Assembly: GCA_900468625.1 (NCBI GenBank)
Contig: UBUL01000001.1
Span: 416,440-480,439, forward strand
From: Hyphomicrobiales bacterium
Lineage (GTDB): Bacteria; Pseudomonadota; Alphaproteobacteria; Rhizobiales; Rhizobiaceae
Reading direction: 5' to 3'
Length of the DNA stretch: 64,000 bases
This document shows, piece after piece, positions 46,346 to 55,488 of the stretch (positions within the stretch are counted from its first letter, which is position 1; each line of letters starts with the position of its first letter). The notes under the pieces were generated by a model. That model saw only the letters and a program-made list of their open reading frames with translations, had not been told where the DNA came from and did not search any database. Both the position numbers and the translations under genes were made by a program.

Positions 46346-47797
46346 ATGGATTCGACAGATCCCAACCCACAGGGCCACACTTTCGCGGTCGAACGTAATC
46401 CCCGCCTGCGCTACATCATCCCCGCCGTCGTCGCCGTAGCCTTCCTGATGGAACAGCTCGATTCGACCATCCTCATCACCGCCGTTCCCGATATCGCCAA
46501 AAGCCTCGAGACGACTCCGGTACGCATGAACCTAGCTGTCACGACCTATATCCTGACGCTTGCCATGTTCATCCCGGTGAGCGGCTGGTTCGCCGACCGG
46601 TTCGGCGCACGCCGCATCTTCGCCCTCTCGCTCTTTATCTTCACGCTCGGCTCGATCCTCTGCGGCCTCGCAACCAGCCTGCCGATGCTGATTGCGACGC
46701 GCGCGCTGCAGGGCTTCGGCGGCGCGATGATGACGCCGGTCGGGCGCCTTATCCTCATTCGCAGCTTTCCGCGCAGCCAGCTCGTGACCGCCATGACCTA
46801 TATGACCTTGCCTGCTGTCATGGGGCCTGTCATCGGGCCGGTGCTCGGCGGCTTCCTGACGACATATCTTTCCTGGCGCTGGATATTCTGGGTCAACCTT
46901 CCCTTCGGCGTGATCGGCATGGTGATGGCGCTGCGCTACATCGAGGATACAGAGCGCGACGAGACGATCAAATTCGATTTTCCCGGCTTCGTCATGGTCG
47001 GCCTCGGCTGCGTGCTGCTGCAATATGGCATCGAGAATATCGGCCGTCCGACCATTCCTACCTGGGCCATTTTCCTCGTTCTTGGCGCAGCCGGTCTGCT
47101 GCTGGCAGGTTTCATCCGCTACGCGAGAACGGCGGAATCGCCGGCCGTGGATCTCACGCTGTTCAGGCTGCGGACGTTTCGCATCGGCACGCTTGCCGGC
47201 GGCATCTGCCGTGTCGGGCTGAACGGCGTGCCCTTCCTGCTGCCCCTGATGCTGCAGGTCGGCTTCGGCCTGAGCCCGATGGTCTCTGGTACGCTGACCT
47301 TCGTCAGCGCCCTGAGCGCCCTCGCCGTGCGGCCGGTCTCGGCAAGGCTGCTGAAGCTCTATGGCTTCGATCGCATGCTGATCTGGAGCGCCGTGTTCGG
47401 CGCCGCCGTCGTTGCCGGCTTCGCACTGATTACGCCCAGCACCCCGCACTGGTTCATCATCATCTACGTCTTCATCTTCGGCCTGGCGCGGGCTGGACAG
47501 TTCATGACCTCCAATACCCTGTCATACTCCGATACGCCGGCGACCCAGCTCAGCCGCGCGACCAGTCTTGGCGGCGTGCTGCAGCAGCTGAGCGTCAGCT
47601 TCGGCATTTCCGTCGCCGCCATGCTGCTCGGTCTGGTCACGCTGGATGGATCGCCGCTGACGCCGGAGAAATTCCATCTGGCCTTCCTGCTGATGGCGGT
47701 CATACCGCTGCTCGGCATACCCGGCTTCCTCAAACTGCAGCCTGAGGATGGCGTGCAGGTGAGCGGCCATCAGCGCCGGCCGAAAAAGCGATCATAG
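46346..47797 (+). CDS. DHA2-family MFS transporter
   Basis: 483 residues with about 14 TM segments. TM1 VAVAFLMEQLDSTILITAVPDIA carries the LDSTI form of the DHA2 motif; MNLAVTTYILTLAMFIPVSGWFADRFGARRIF contains motif A (GxxxDRxGxR), and VIGPVLGGFLTTYLSWRWIFWVN is motif C plus the following helix. It is a single gene without a fusion partner, unlike the emrAB pair at the other end of the window. The ATG at 46346 was preferred to a TTG at 46337. Drug or metabolite efflux is the family role. Confidence 0.88.
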   Translation: MDSTDPNPQGHTFAVERNPRLRYIIPAVVAVAFLMEQLDSTILITAVPDIAKSLETTPVRMNLAVTTYILTLAMFIPVSGWFADRFGARRIFALSLFIFTLGSILCGLATSLPMLIATRALQGFGGAMMTPVGRLILIRSFPRSQLVTAMTYMTLPAVMGPVIGPVLGGFLTTYLSWRWIFWVNLPFGVIGMVMALRYIEDTERDETIKFDFPGFVMVGLGCVLLQYGIENIGRPTIPTWAIFLVLGAAGLLLAGFIRYARTAESPAVDLTLFRLRTFRIGTLAGGICRVGLNGVPFLLPLMLQVGFGLSPMVSGTLTFVSALSALAVRPVSARLLKLYGFDRMLIWSAVFGAAVVAGFALITPSTPHWFIIIYVFIFGLARAGQFMTSNTLSYSDTPATQLSRATSLGGVLQQLSVSFGISVAAMLLGLVTLDGSPLTPEKFHLAFLLMAVIPLLGIPGFLKLQPEDGVQVSGHQRRPKKRS

Positions 47798-47809
47798 GGA
47801 TCACGGTAC

Positions 47810-49360
47810 CTACGCAGCAAGCGCCGAAGAACGTGGATGGACGAGATGATCGCGAAGCACCGCGCCGGAGCGGTCGACCTCCTGCATCAGAACGTCATAG
47901 CTCCATAGGTCCGCCAGGTGCTGCAACACGCGCTTGGCATCCATATCGTCCAGCATCGCGCCATTCAGCACCGTGTGCTTCAGCAGGAGCCGCCTGTCAC
48001 CGGCAAGATCGACATCGACGATTTCGATATGCGGATCGATCCAGCCGACATCGTATTGCCGCGACAGTTCCCGGCGGATACGCCGGTAGCCGCGCTCGTC
48101 ATGAATGGCGGCAACCCTCAGCCCCTCCTCCTCTTCGGGATCGTCGGTCAGCTGGAAGATGCGCATCTTGCGCATGAGGTGCGGGCTCAGAAACTGCGCC
48201 ACGAAACTTTCGTCGCGATAATTCGCCCAGAGATCGCGCAGCACCGCCATGGCGTCGCCGGTGCCGGCGATCTCCGGGAACCACTGGCGATCCTCCTCCT
48301 CCGGCTTCGTCACGATGCGCTCGATATCCTGCATCATGGCAAAACCGATCGCATAAGGGTTGAGGCCGGAATAGCGGGGATCGTTGAAGGTCGGCTGGAA
48401 AACTACATTGGTATGCGACTTCAGGAACTCCAGAAAATCGCCGTCGCCGATACCGCCGAGCTCATGCAGCCTTGTCATGATGCGATAGTGCACATAGGTC
48501 GCCGTGCCCTCGTTCATCACCTTGGTCTGGCTCTGCGGATAGAAATACTGCGCCACATGCCGCACGATACGAATGATCTCGCGCTGCCAGGGCTTCAGGC
48601 GCGGCGCCATCTTTTCGAGGAAATAGAGGATATTCTCCTGCGGCAGGCCCGCGAGCGCGCGCCGGCGCTCCAGATCGAGATCGTGGGTCTTCTTGCCATG
48701 CCCGGTAGGAACCGTGCGCCAGAGATCGTTGAAGATCTTCTCGTCATATTCGCGCCGCTCGCGCTCGCGCTTCTCCTCGTCGCGCAGGTCCGGCGTCTTC
48801 TTGCCGGCATAGCGATGCACACCGTGCGACATCAGCGCATGCGCGGCATCGAGCGTGCGCTCGACGGCGGCGTGCCCATACCGCTCCTCGCAGCGCGCGA
48901 TATAGCTCTTGGCGAAGTTGAGATAATCGAGAATGCCTTCGGCATCCGTCCACAGCTTGAAAAGATAGTTGTTCTTGAAGAAGTGATTGTGACCGAAGGC
49001 GGCGTGCGCGATGACGAGCGCCTGCATCGTCGCGCTGTTCTCTTCCATCAGATAGGAGATGCAGGGGGAACTGTTAATGACGATCTCGTAGGCGAGCCCG
49101 CGCAAGCCCTTGCGATAAAAGGCCTCGTGATGGGCGAAATGCTTGCCGAAGGACCAATGCTTGTAGAACAGCGGCATGCCGATCGAGGAATAGACATCGA
49201 GCATCTGCTCGGCGGTGATGATCTCGATCTGATTGGGATAGACATCGAGGCCGAGTTCGTTGACGGCGATCTTCTCGCAAGCATCGTGAATTCGCTGAAT
49301 GGTGGCGAAATCCCAGTCCGCGCCTTCGAAAAGCCGCTCCATCGATGCCTCTTTTGCCAT
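47810..49360 (-). CDS. spoVR: SpoVR-family protein (YcgB-like)
   Basis: 516 residues. WDFATIQRIHDACEKIAVNELGLDVYPNQIEIITAEQMLDVYSSIGMP opens the conserved domain; later FGHNHFFKNNYLF and EGTATYVHYRIMTRLHELG are invariant stretches. Named for spore cortex formation in Bacillus, but the family is widespread in non-sporulating bacteria next to prkA and yeaH. ATG at 49360 has AAGGAG upstream and overlaps the yeaH stop by one base (TGATG). Molecular activity is unknown. Confidence 0.93.
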   Translation of the reverse strand: MAKEASMERLFEGADWDFATIQRIHDACEKIAVNELGLDVYPNQIEIITAEQMLDVYSSIGMPLFYKHWSFGKHFAHHEAFYRKGLRGLAYEIVINSSPCISYLMEENSATMQALVIAHAAFGHNHFFKNNYLFKLWTDAEGILDYLNFAKSYIARCEERYGHAAVERTLDAAHALMSHGVHRYAGKKTPDLRDEEKRERERREYDEKIFNDLWRTVPTGHGKKTHDLDLERRRALAGLPQENILYFLEKMAPRLKPWQREIIRIVRHVAQYFYPQSQTKVMNEGTATYVHYRIMTRLHELGGIGDGDFLEFLKSHTNVVFQPTFNDPRYSGLNPYAIGFAMMQDIERIVTKPEEEDRQWFPEIAGTGDAMAVLRDLWANYRDESFVAQFLSPHLMRKMRIFQLTDDPEEEEGLRVAAIHDERGYRRIRRELSRQYDVGWIDPHIEIVDVDLAGDRRLLLKHTVLNGAMLDDMDAKRVLQHLADLWSYDVLMQEVDRSGAVLRDHLVHPRSSALAA

Positions 49361-50631
49361 CACCCGCTCCTTGTTTCCGCCGTCCGGCGCTGGAAGAGAT
49401 CGTGGAAAACCGGATAGATCTGGCTGCGGTCGCTGACGCGCCGCATGGAAAGCACCGGCCAGGCCGCCTGCATCCGCTCGTAGAGCGACCAGATCGCCGA
49501 ACCGGAAGTGATCGCGACACTGCGCGATTCCCCCACTTCGAGATAGGCAAAATATTGGCAGACGGGCAAGATCTCGCTCGTCATGAGTGCTGCCGTCGTC
49601 GCATTGTCGGAATAGGCGTTGTCGCCATCGGACGCCTGCGCTGCATAAATGTTCCAGTCCGAGGCCGGGAAGCGATCATGCACGATCCGCCGCATGGCCT
49701 CGAGCGCGCTCGAAACCTGCGTGCCGCCCGTCGCAGGGCTGCGGAAAAAGGTCTCTTCGTCCACCTCTTCCGCCACATCCGTATGCCGGATGAAGACGAT
49801 CTCGACACGCCGATATTGCCGGGTCAGAAAGATGTAGAGCAACATGTAGAAGCGCTTGGCGAGGTCCTTCATGTGTTCGGACATCGAGCCGGATACGTCC
49901 ATCAGGCAGAACATGACGGCCTGCGCTACCGGTTTCGGCTCGTTCTCGAACCGCCGGTAGCGGATGTCGATCGGATCGATGTAGGGAATGCGCCGGACCT
50001 TCGATTCCAGCCTTTTGATCTCGGCTTCGAGCTGTGCCCGGCGCTTTTCGTCCGTGCACTGCTCCGCCTCCTCGATGAGTTTTTCAACCGTTTCCGGTTT
50101 CGGACGATGCAGGGCGACGCGGCGCATCATCGCGAGCCGCATGGTGCGGTTGATGGCGAGGTTGGCGGGCGATCCCGTCACCGAATAGCCCGATCGTACC
50201 GGGTTGATCTGGTCGGCCGACATCAGCCGCCGCTTGGCAAGGTCGGGCAATTCGAGATCGTCGAGAAAGAGATCGAGGAATTCGTCTCGCGTCAGGATGA
50301 AGCGGAAGGCATCCTCGCCGGAGCCCTCCCCGCCGGCGCGCGAGCGGCCGCCGCTGCCTTCCGGCCGTGGAAGGATGTCGCCTTCGATGAAGTCCTTGTT
50401 GCCGGGAAGAATATGTTCCTTCAGCCCTTCCGGGCCACGATGGAACCGAGGCTCCTCGGTTCCATCCAGGGGAATGCTGACTTCGCCACCCTTCAAAATA
50501 TCTTGAATGTCGCGATTTTGAGAGGATTCATAGACCGCTCTCTGCACCAGCGCTTTTGCTCTCCGCAAAAACCGTTGACGATTTTCCAAACTTTTTCCGC
50601 CTGGGTTCAGGCGTCTGTCAACAATGTGCAT
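49360..50631 (-). CDS. yeaH: DUF444/YeaH family protein with VWA-like domain
   Basis: 423 residues. HIVDRRLNPGGKSLENRQRFLRRAK is the family N-terminus; a glycine/serine-rich linker (about 90–105) and a von Willebrand A-like domain with MIDAS-type sequence MDVSGSMSEHMKDLAKRFY follow, and TGGTQVSSALEAM carries a further metal-site threonine. It lies between prkA and spoVR; in E. coli YeaG (PrkA) and YeaH are co-expressed under nutrient stress. It may act as adaptor or target of the kinase. Confidence 0.93.
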   Translation of the reverse strand: MHIVDRRLNPGGKSLENRQRFLRRAKALVQRAVYESSQNRDIQDILKGGEVSIPLDGTEEPRFHRGPEGLKEHILPGNKDFIEGDILPRPEGSGGRSRAGGEGSGEDAFRFILTRDEFLDLFLDDLELPDLAKRRLMSADQINPVRSGYSVTGSPANLAINRTMRLAMMRRVALHRPKPETVEKLIEEAEQCTDEKRRAQLEAEIKRLESKVRRIPYIDPIDIRYRRFENEPKPVAQAVMFCLMDVSGSMSEHMKDLAKRFYMLLYIFLTRQYRRVEIVFIRHTDVAEEVDEETFFRSPATGGTQVSSALEAMRRIVHDRFPASDWNIYAAQASDGDNAYSDNATTAALMTSEILPVCQYFAYLEVGESRSVAITSGSAIWSLYERMQAAWPVLSMRRVSDRSQIYPVFHDLFQRRTAETRSG

Positions 50632-50649
50632 TCCTTCTTCCTTGGTGGC

Positions 50650-52596
50650 TCATCCAGCCTGTTTCACACGCATGTACCATTCCACAAGCCGTCGAACCTG
50701 ACGCTCGGTATAGCCCCGCGTGACCATACGCTCGACGAATTCGCCATGTTTCTTTTCCGTATCGCCGTCCTTCTTGGACCCGAACGAGATGACGGGCAGA
50801 AGATCCTCGACCTGGGAGAACATCCGCTTTTCGATAACCTCGCGGATCTTCTCGTAGCTGGTCCAGGACGGGTTCTTGCCGCCATGGCTTGCGCGTGCCC
50901 GCAGGCAGAACTTGACCACCTCATTGCGGAAGTCCTTCGGATTGGCGATGCCTGCCGGCTTTTCGATCTTGGTGAGCTCCTGGTTCAGCAGCTCACGATC
51001 AAGAAGCTGGCCGGTATCCGGATCCTTGAAGTCCACATCCTCGATCCAGGCGTCGGCATAGTCGACATAGCGATCGAAAAGGTTCTGGCCGTAATCCGCA
51101 TAGGATTCCAGATAGGCCTTCTGGATCTCGTTGCCGATGAACTCCGCATAGCGCGGCGCCAGTTCACTCTTGATAAACTCGATATAGAGCTTTTCGGTTT
51201 CAAGCGGCAGCTGTTCGCGGCGGATCGCCTGCTCTAGCATGTACATCAGATGCACCGGATCGGCAGCGACTTCCGTCGTATCGTAGTTGAAGGTCGCCGC
51301 CAGCACCTTGAAGGCAAAGCGGGTGGAAGCCCCGTCCATGCCTTCGTCGACACCGGCCGCATCGCGGTATTCCTGCACGCTGCGCGCTCGCGGATCGGTC
51401 TCCTTCACGCTCTCGCCGTCATAGACGCGAAGCTTGGAGAAAGCCGTCGAGTTCTCGTGCTTGGAAAGCCGCGTCAGAACCGTGAAGCGGGCGAGCGTCT
51501 CCAATGTCGACGGCGCGCAGGGCGCATCGCTGAGCTCGGATTCCTCGATCAGCTTCTCATAGATCTTCTGCTCCTCGGTGACCCTGAGGCAATAAGGCAC
51601 TTTCACCACGCAAATACGGTCGATGAAGGCCTCATTGTTCTTGTTGGACTTGAAGCTCTGCCATTCGGACTCGTTCGAATGCGCAAGAATGATGCCGGAG
51701 AAAGGTATCGCACCGATATTTTCAGTGCCGATATAGTTGCCTTCCTGCGTCGCTGTCAGCAACGGGTGCAACATTTTGATCGGCGCCTTGAACATTTCGA
51801 CGAATTCGAGAATGCCCTGGTTGGCGCGGTTCAACGCACCGGAATAGCTGTAGGCATCCGGATCGTTCTGCGCCAGGCTCTCGAGCTTGCGGATATCCAC
51901 CTTGCCGACCAGCGAGGAGATATCCTGGTTGTTCTCATCTCCCGGCTCCGTCTTGGCAACCGCGATTTGCCGCAGCCTGGACGGCTGGATGCGAACAACC
52001 TTGAAACGGGAAATATCGCCCTCGAACTCCTCGAGCCGCTTCAGGCACCAAGGGCTCATGAGACCGGTCAAACGCCGGCGCGGAATACCGTAACGCTCCT
52101 CGATCATCGCTCCCATTGTGACGGGATCGAAAAGGCTGAGCGGACTTTCAAAGACAGGGCTCAGTTCATTGCCCGCCTTGAGCACGTAGATCGGGTGCAC
52201 TTCCATCAGCGACTTCAGCCGCTCGGCAAGCGAGGATTTGCCGCCGCCGACGGGACCCAGAAGATAGAGGATCTGCTTGCGCTCCTCCAATCCCTGCGCT
52301 GCGTGCCGGAAGAAGGCGACGATGCGTTCGATCGTCTCTTCCATGCCGAAAAAGCCCGAAAACGCCGGATAGGTCCGGATCGTCCGGTTCATGAATATAC
52401 GCCCAAGTCTCGTATCTTTGGCCGTATCGATCAGCAGGGGTTCGCCCATCGCTGCGAGCAGCCGCTCTGCCGCGTTCGCGTACATGAGCGAGTCATCCCG
52501 GCACCCTTCCAGGTATTCGGAGAATGACATCTCGACTTCGCGCCGTGCTTCGAAAGAACGGGCGAACGTGTTAAATAGCACATCGTTGTTTAACAT
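50650..52596 (-). CDS. prkA: PrkA-family serine protein kinase / AAA+ protein
   Basis: 648 residues. The AAA+ part has P-loop LLGPVGGGKSS (114–121 core) and Walker B-type region GIILAHSNESEW with SFKSNKNNEAFIDRI, both invariant in PrkA/YeaG; the C-terminal kinase-like part covers about 420–648. It heads the minus-strand operon prkA–yeaH–spoVR, spaced 18 bp from yeaH. In E. coli the homologue YeaG responds to nitrogen starvation. The start at 52596 (MLNNDVLF) was preferred to 52647. Confidence 0.93.
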   Translation of the reverse strand: MLNNDVLFNTFARSFEARREVEMSFSEYLEGCRDDSLMYANAAERLLAAMGEPLLIDTAKDTRLGRIFMNRTIRTYPAFSGFFGMEETIERIVAFFRHAAQGLEERKQILYLLGPVGGGKSSLAERLKSLMEVHPIYVLKAGNELSPVFESPLSLFDPVTMGAMIEERYGIPRRRLTGLMSPWCLKRLEEFEGDISRFKVVRIQPSRLRQIAVAKTEPGDENNQDISSLVGKVDIRKLESLAQNDPDAYSYSGALNRANQGILEFVEMFKAPIKMLHPLLTATQEGNYIGTENIGAIPFSGIILAHSNESEWQSFKSNKNNEAFIDRICVVKVPYCLRVTEEQKIYEKLIEESELSDAPCAPSTLETLARFTVLTRLSKHENSTAFSKLRVYDGESVKETDPRARSVQEYRDAAGVDEGMDGASTRFAFKVLAATFNYDTTEVAADPVHLMYMLEQAIRREQLPLETEKLYIEFIKSELAPRYAEFIGNEIQKAYLESYADYGQNLFDRYVDYADAWIEDVDFKDPDTGQLLDRELLNQELTKIEKPAGIANPKDFRNEVVKFCLRARASHGGKNPSWTSYEKIREVIEKRMFSQVEDLLPVISFGSKKDGDTEKKHGEFVERMVTRGYTERQVRRLVEWYMRVKQAG

Positions 52597-52937
52597 GGCG
52601 CCTCGATAGCTTGCTATTGCAATAAACGCCGGACTTAACGAGATCACTTATCCCGCTAGTATCTAAGGTGCGGTATCAGTCGCTTCGAATCAATAGGTGA
52701 TCTGTCAATAATTCGTACGCTTGATTCCGAATGTCATCAATATCTTGATGGGACCATGCACCGAATTAATGAAACACAACCACTAGATTGAAGATATCAA
52801 AACACTGCACGCAAAAAGTTTCGCTTCCCATAATCGGGAATGCCCCAATCGGGTATCCATCCAAAAACCCAACCTGAGCCAGGAAACGATCAAAGCCAGC
52901 GTCGAGTTTCATTGTCCGCATGATTGGGGAGAAAAGA
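52597..52937. other. A/T-rich upstream region of prkA
   Basis: About 340 bp between prkA and tRNA-Phe, clearly richer in A/T than surroundings. It must hold the prkA promoter. I looked for the alphaproteobacterial EcfG pattern GGAAC-N17-CGTT and did not find a convincing match. No RNA gene seen. Confidence 0.4.
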
Positions 52938-53013
52938 TGGTGCCCAGAGCCGGAATCGAACCAGCGACACGCGGATTTTCAATCCGCTGCTCTACCAACT
53001 GAGCTATCTGGGC
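52938..53013 (-). tRNA. tRNA-Phe (anticodon GAA)
   Basis: 76 nt. Acceptor GCCCAGA pairs with TCTGGGC, D-arm GCTC..GAGC, anticodon stem GCGGA/TCCGC with loop TTGAAAA (GAA), T-arm with GGTTCGATTCC, and an encoded 3' CCA. A strong promoter lies upstream. Confidence 0.97.
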
Positions 53014-53085
53014 ATCCGAGCTTCGCGTCGAAGGAAAAGCCTTTGAGAGGCCTTGGGCGGTTGGTTCGCCCCGGAAGCGAGCGGG

Positions 53086-53113
53086 GTTATAGCATCTTGT
53101 TCGGCCATGTCCA
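53086..53113 (-). promoter_or_regulatory. Promoter of tRNA-Phe
   Basis: Minus strand TGGACA (53113–53108), 16-bp spacer, TATAAC (53091–53086). The -10 lies 73 bp upstream of the mature tRNA 5' end; a G/C-rich stretch follows it. Confidence 0.6.
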
Positions 53114-53210
53114 GCCGCAAATGACTCTTTTTTGACAGGAAATCGAATTTTGCCGATTCGCGAACAAAATGAAGGAGTTCGCAAGGTCGAACCTCCCTGG
53201 GAAATGGCGC

Positions 53211-53426
53211 TCAGTCCTGATCGGAGCCGTCGGCCTTGGTCTCATCCTCGGTCACGGGGATGGCGTAGGAGCCGTTGAGCCAGCGTGAAAGATCGACGGA
53301 GCGGCAGCGATCCGAACAGAAAGGATAGTGTTCGCGCACCGAAGGGCGGCCGCATTCCGGACAGGGACGCGTCTTTCGCAGCGGTTCGACCTTCGAACCG
53401 ACCTTGATATCCTCACCCTTCGTCAT
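53211..53426 (-). CDS. yacG: DNA gyrase inhibitor YacG (zinc-binding)
   Basis: 71 residues. The zinc ligands are CPECG (C-X2-C) and FCSDRC (C-X3-C), followed by RSVDLSRWLNGSYAIP, the family signature. E. coli YacG binds GyrB and inhibits gyrase. The start at 53426 has GGAAGG upstream and lies five bases after the maf stop; an in-frame start at 53447 would overlap maf. Last gene of the conserved block. Confidence 0.93.
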   Translation of the reverse strand: MTKGEDIKVGSKVEPLRKTRPCPECGRPSVREHYPFCSDRCRSVDLSRWLNGSYAIPVTEDETKADGSDQD

Positions 53427-53431
53427 GATCG

Positions 53432-54052
53432 CTATCCTTCCTGCCACTCGGCATGGACGTCGAAGCCCTCGCCCGCAAGCAGCAGCATGGTTTCATAAAG
53501 CGGCAATCCGACGACATTGGTGTAGGATCCCACAAGTTTCTGCACGAACGAGCCGGCAAGGCCCTGGATGCCGTAAGCACCGGCTTTGCCGCGCCACTGG
53601 CCGGAGGCGAGATACATCTCGATGTCGCGGCTCGACAGGCGCTTGAAGCGTACCTTGGTTTCGACGACCTTCTGACGGGTCTTGCGATCCGGCGTAATCA
53701 GGCAAATGCCGGTATAGACGACATGGCCGCGGCCGGAGAGCAGATGCAAGGCCGCAGCCGCTTCATCGACGAACTCCGCCTTTGGCAGAATGCGGCGCCC
53801 GACGGCAACCACCGTATCGGCAGAGAGAATATAGCTCCCTTGCCAGGCGGCATCGCTCTTGACGGCGGCAAAGGCGGCATCGCCTTTTTCAGCCGAAAGC
53901 CGCCGCGCCAGCGAGCGCGGATGCTCCGACTTCTTCGGCGTCTCGTCGATATCCATCGGCATGAGGCGCGCCGGCTCTATGCCTGACTGATGCAGGAGCT
54001 CGACGCGACGCGGCGATCCGGAGGCCAGTATCAGCTTGTGTTTCAACGCCAT
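53432..54052 (-). CDS. maf: Maf-like nucleotide pyrophosphatase
   Basis: 206 residues from the ATG at 54052; a start at 54070 is possible but has no ribosome-binding site. [18 protein letters not shown] (P-loop-like SGSPRR), [11 protein letters not shown] with catalytic Asp, and [28 protein letters not shown] are the family motifs. Maf proteins hydrolyse non-canonical or regular nucleoside triphosphates and are linked to septation arrest. Located between infA and yacG as in other Rhizobiales. Confidence 0.92.
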   Translation of the reverse strand: MALKHKLILASGSPRRVELLHQSGIEPARLMPMDIDETPKKSEHPRSLARRLSAEKGDAAFAAVKSDAAWQGSYILSADTVVAVGRRILPKAEFVDEAAAALHLLSGRGHVVYTGICLITPDRKTRQKVVETKVRFKRLSSRDIEMYLASGQWRGKAGAYGIQGLAGSFVQKLVGSYTNVVGLPLYETMLLLAGEGFDVHAEWQEG

Positions 54053-54089
54053 CAGATCTCGACCTGTCATGCGGGAATGAGAACCGGTT

Positions 54090-54150
54090 CTGGAGCACGA
54101 TGCCGAAAAGTGTCAGCGGTTTTCGGCATCATGCTCTGATTCTATGATTC
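54090..54150. repeat. RIME-like intergenic element, copy 3
   Basis: GAGCACGATGCCGAAAA-GTGTCAGCGG-TTTTCGGCATCATGCTC: imperfect 17-bp inverted arms around the shared GTG..CAGCGG core. It lies between infA and maf on their common strand and could form a stable mRNA hairpin. Confidence 0.7.
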
Positions 54151-54162
54151 CAGAACGGCGGA

Positions 54163-54381
54163 CTATTTGAAACGATAGGTGATGCGGCCCTTGGTCAGGT
54201 CGTAAGGGGTCATTTCCACCAGCACCTTGTCGCCCGCCAGAACGCGGATGCGGTTCTTGCGCATGCGGCCTGCAGTGTGGGCGATGATCTCGTGCTCGTT
54301 TTCCAGCTTCACGCGAAAGGTCGCGTTCGGCAGGAGTTCGGTGACGACACCGGGAAATTCGAGGACTTCTTCTTTCGGCAT
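54163..54381 (-). CDS. infA: Translation initiation factor IF-1
   Basis: 72 residues, full length. S1-type OB fold: [49 protein letters not shown] in part, ending [12 protein letters not shown]. It binds the ribosomal A site during initiation. The start at 54381 gives MPKEEV; other rhizobial IF-1 proteins usually begin MAKEEV, so the proline at position 2 is a small oddity. An upstream in-frame ATG at 54423 has no conserved sequence. Confidence 0.97.
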   Translation of the reverse strand: MPKEEVLEFPGVVTELLPNATFRVKLENEHEIIAHTAGRMRKNRIRVLAGDKVLVEMTPYDLTKGRITYRFK

Positions 54382-54523
54382 TAAAGCTTCTTTTCCTGTC
54401 GGTTGGGCCGGCGCCCATGCCAAAAAAGCGGGGGTCGCCAGAAATTTGCGCGGAAACTACACAATCGCCGCGGTTTTGTGAACCTCGTTGATAAGGGTTT
54501 CTGCATTTGTTTCATGCGCAGTT

Positions 54524-55006
54524 CTAAAGCGAGCCGCGATGTTCCACCAGCCTGCTCTCAATCAGGCCGAGAAGATAGTCCCGCACCCCGCGATAGGCAT
54601 CCAGAACCTGCTCGCGCGTTCCGTCCGTCGCGGACGGGTCTATCGTCGGCCAATAGATCACATCGACGGCGTTCGCCCGCGTCAGTTCCAGCGCGGCATG
54701 ATGCGCCTCGGGAGACAGCGTGATGATGACATCGAAGAAATCATCCTCCAGTTCCTCCATGGTCTGCGGCTGGCGGCGGCCGAGCGAAAGCCCGATCTCG
54801 CCCAGCACGATATCGACAAAGGGATTGCGCTCGCCGGCACGCACCCCCGCCGATGCGATATAGGTGCCCTGCGGCAGCATGCTGCGCGCCATCGCCTCGG
54901 CCATGGGCGAGCGGATGGCATTGAGGCCGCACATGAAGAGGATGGCGCCGGGGGATTTGCCCCCGGGCGACCTGCCATTGTTAGCGATCGCCTGCGGCTC
55001 GCCCAT
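54524..55006 (-). CDS. Low-molecular-weight protein-tyrosine-phosphatase family protein
   Basis: 160 residues. ILFMCGLNAIRSPMAEAMAR holds the CX5R catalytic loop (Cys26, Arg32), and a general-acid aspartate is expected in TIDPSATDGT near the C-terminus. The family includes tyrosine phosphatases and arsenate reductases. No ars genes are nearby and the block is a conserved housekeeping one, so a phosphatase is more likely. The ATG at 55006 directly follows the UPF0262 stop. Confidence 0.87.
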   Translation of the reverse strand: MGEPQAIANNGRSPGGKSPGAILFMCGLNAIRSPMAEAMARSMLPQGTYIASAGVRAGERNPFVDIVLGEIGLSLGRRQPQTMEELEDDFFDVIITLSPEAHHAALELTRANAVDVIYWPTIDPSATDGTREQVLDAYRGVRDYLLGLIESRLVEHRGSL

Positions 55007-55011
55007 ATCGG

Positions 55012-55485
55012 TCACCCGCGCCAATAGAGCACGCAGACGAGCGTGAAAAGCCGGCGCGCCGTGTCGAAATCCACCGTGATCTTGCCGTTCAGCCGGTCCA
55101 TCAGCGTCTGCGAGCCTTCGTTGTGGATGCCGCGCCGGCCCATGTCGATCGCTTCGATGCGGCTTGGCGTGGCGGAGCGGATCGCCTCGTAATAGCTCTC
55201 GCAGATCATGAAGTAATCCTTCACGATCCGGCGGAACGGCGTCAGCGACAGGATATGGGTGGCGACAACGCTGCCATCTTCCATGCGGATGTCGAAGACC
55301 AGCTTCTGGTCGACCAGCGAAAGATTGAGCAGATAAGGCCCGCCAGGATGTCCGACGGGCGCGAAGCTGTTTTCCTCGATCAGGTCGAAAATGGCGACGG
55401 CGCGCTCATGCTCGACATCGGGCGTCGAGCGGCCGATCGTGTCGTCCAGGACCACATCGCTCAGCCGGAAGACGCCCTTGGCCAT
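55012..55485 (-). CDS. UPF0262 family protein
   Basis: 157 residues. The sequence [36 protein letters not shown] and [42 protein letters not shown] in parts match this alphaproteobacterial family. No function is known. It starts three bases after hisD, so it belongs to the his/murA-side operon. Confidence 0.9.
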   Translation of the reverse strand: MAKGVFRLSDVVLDDTIGRSTPDVEHERAVAIFDLIEENSFAPVGHPGGPYLLNLSLVDQKLVFDIRMEDGSVVATHILSLTPFRRIVKDYFMICESYYEAIRSATPSRIEAIDMGRRGIHNEGSQTLMDRLNGKITVDFDTARRLFTLVCVLYWRG

Positions 55486-55488
55486 GCC

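Noticed and set aside
49345..51237. 630-residue plus-strand frame opposite yeaH and prkA
   Set aside because: It spans two well-supported genes on the other strand and shows no recognisable domain.
52920..53135. 71-residue frame across tRNA-Phe
   Set aside because: It reads through the complement of the tRNA gene; protein matches to such frames are a known annotation artefact.
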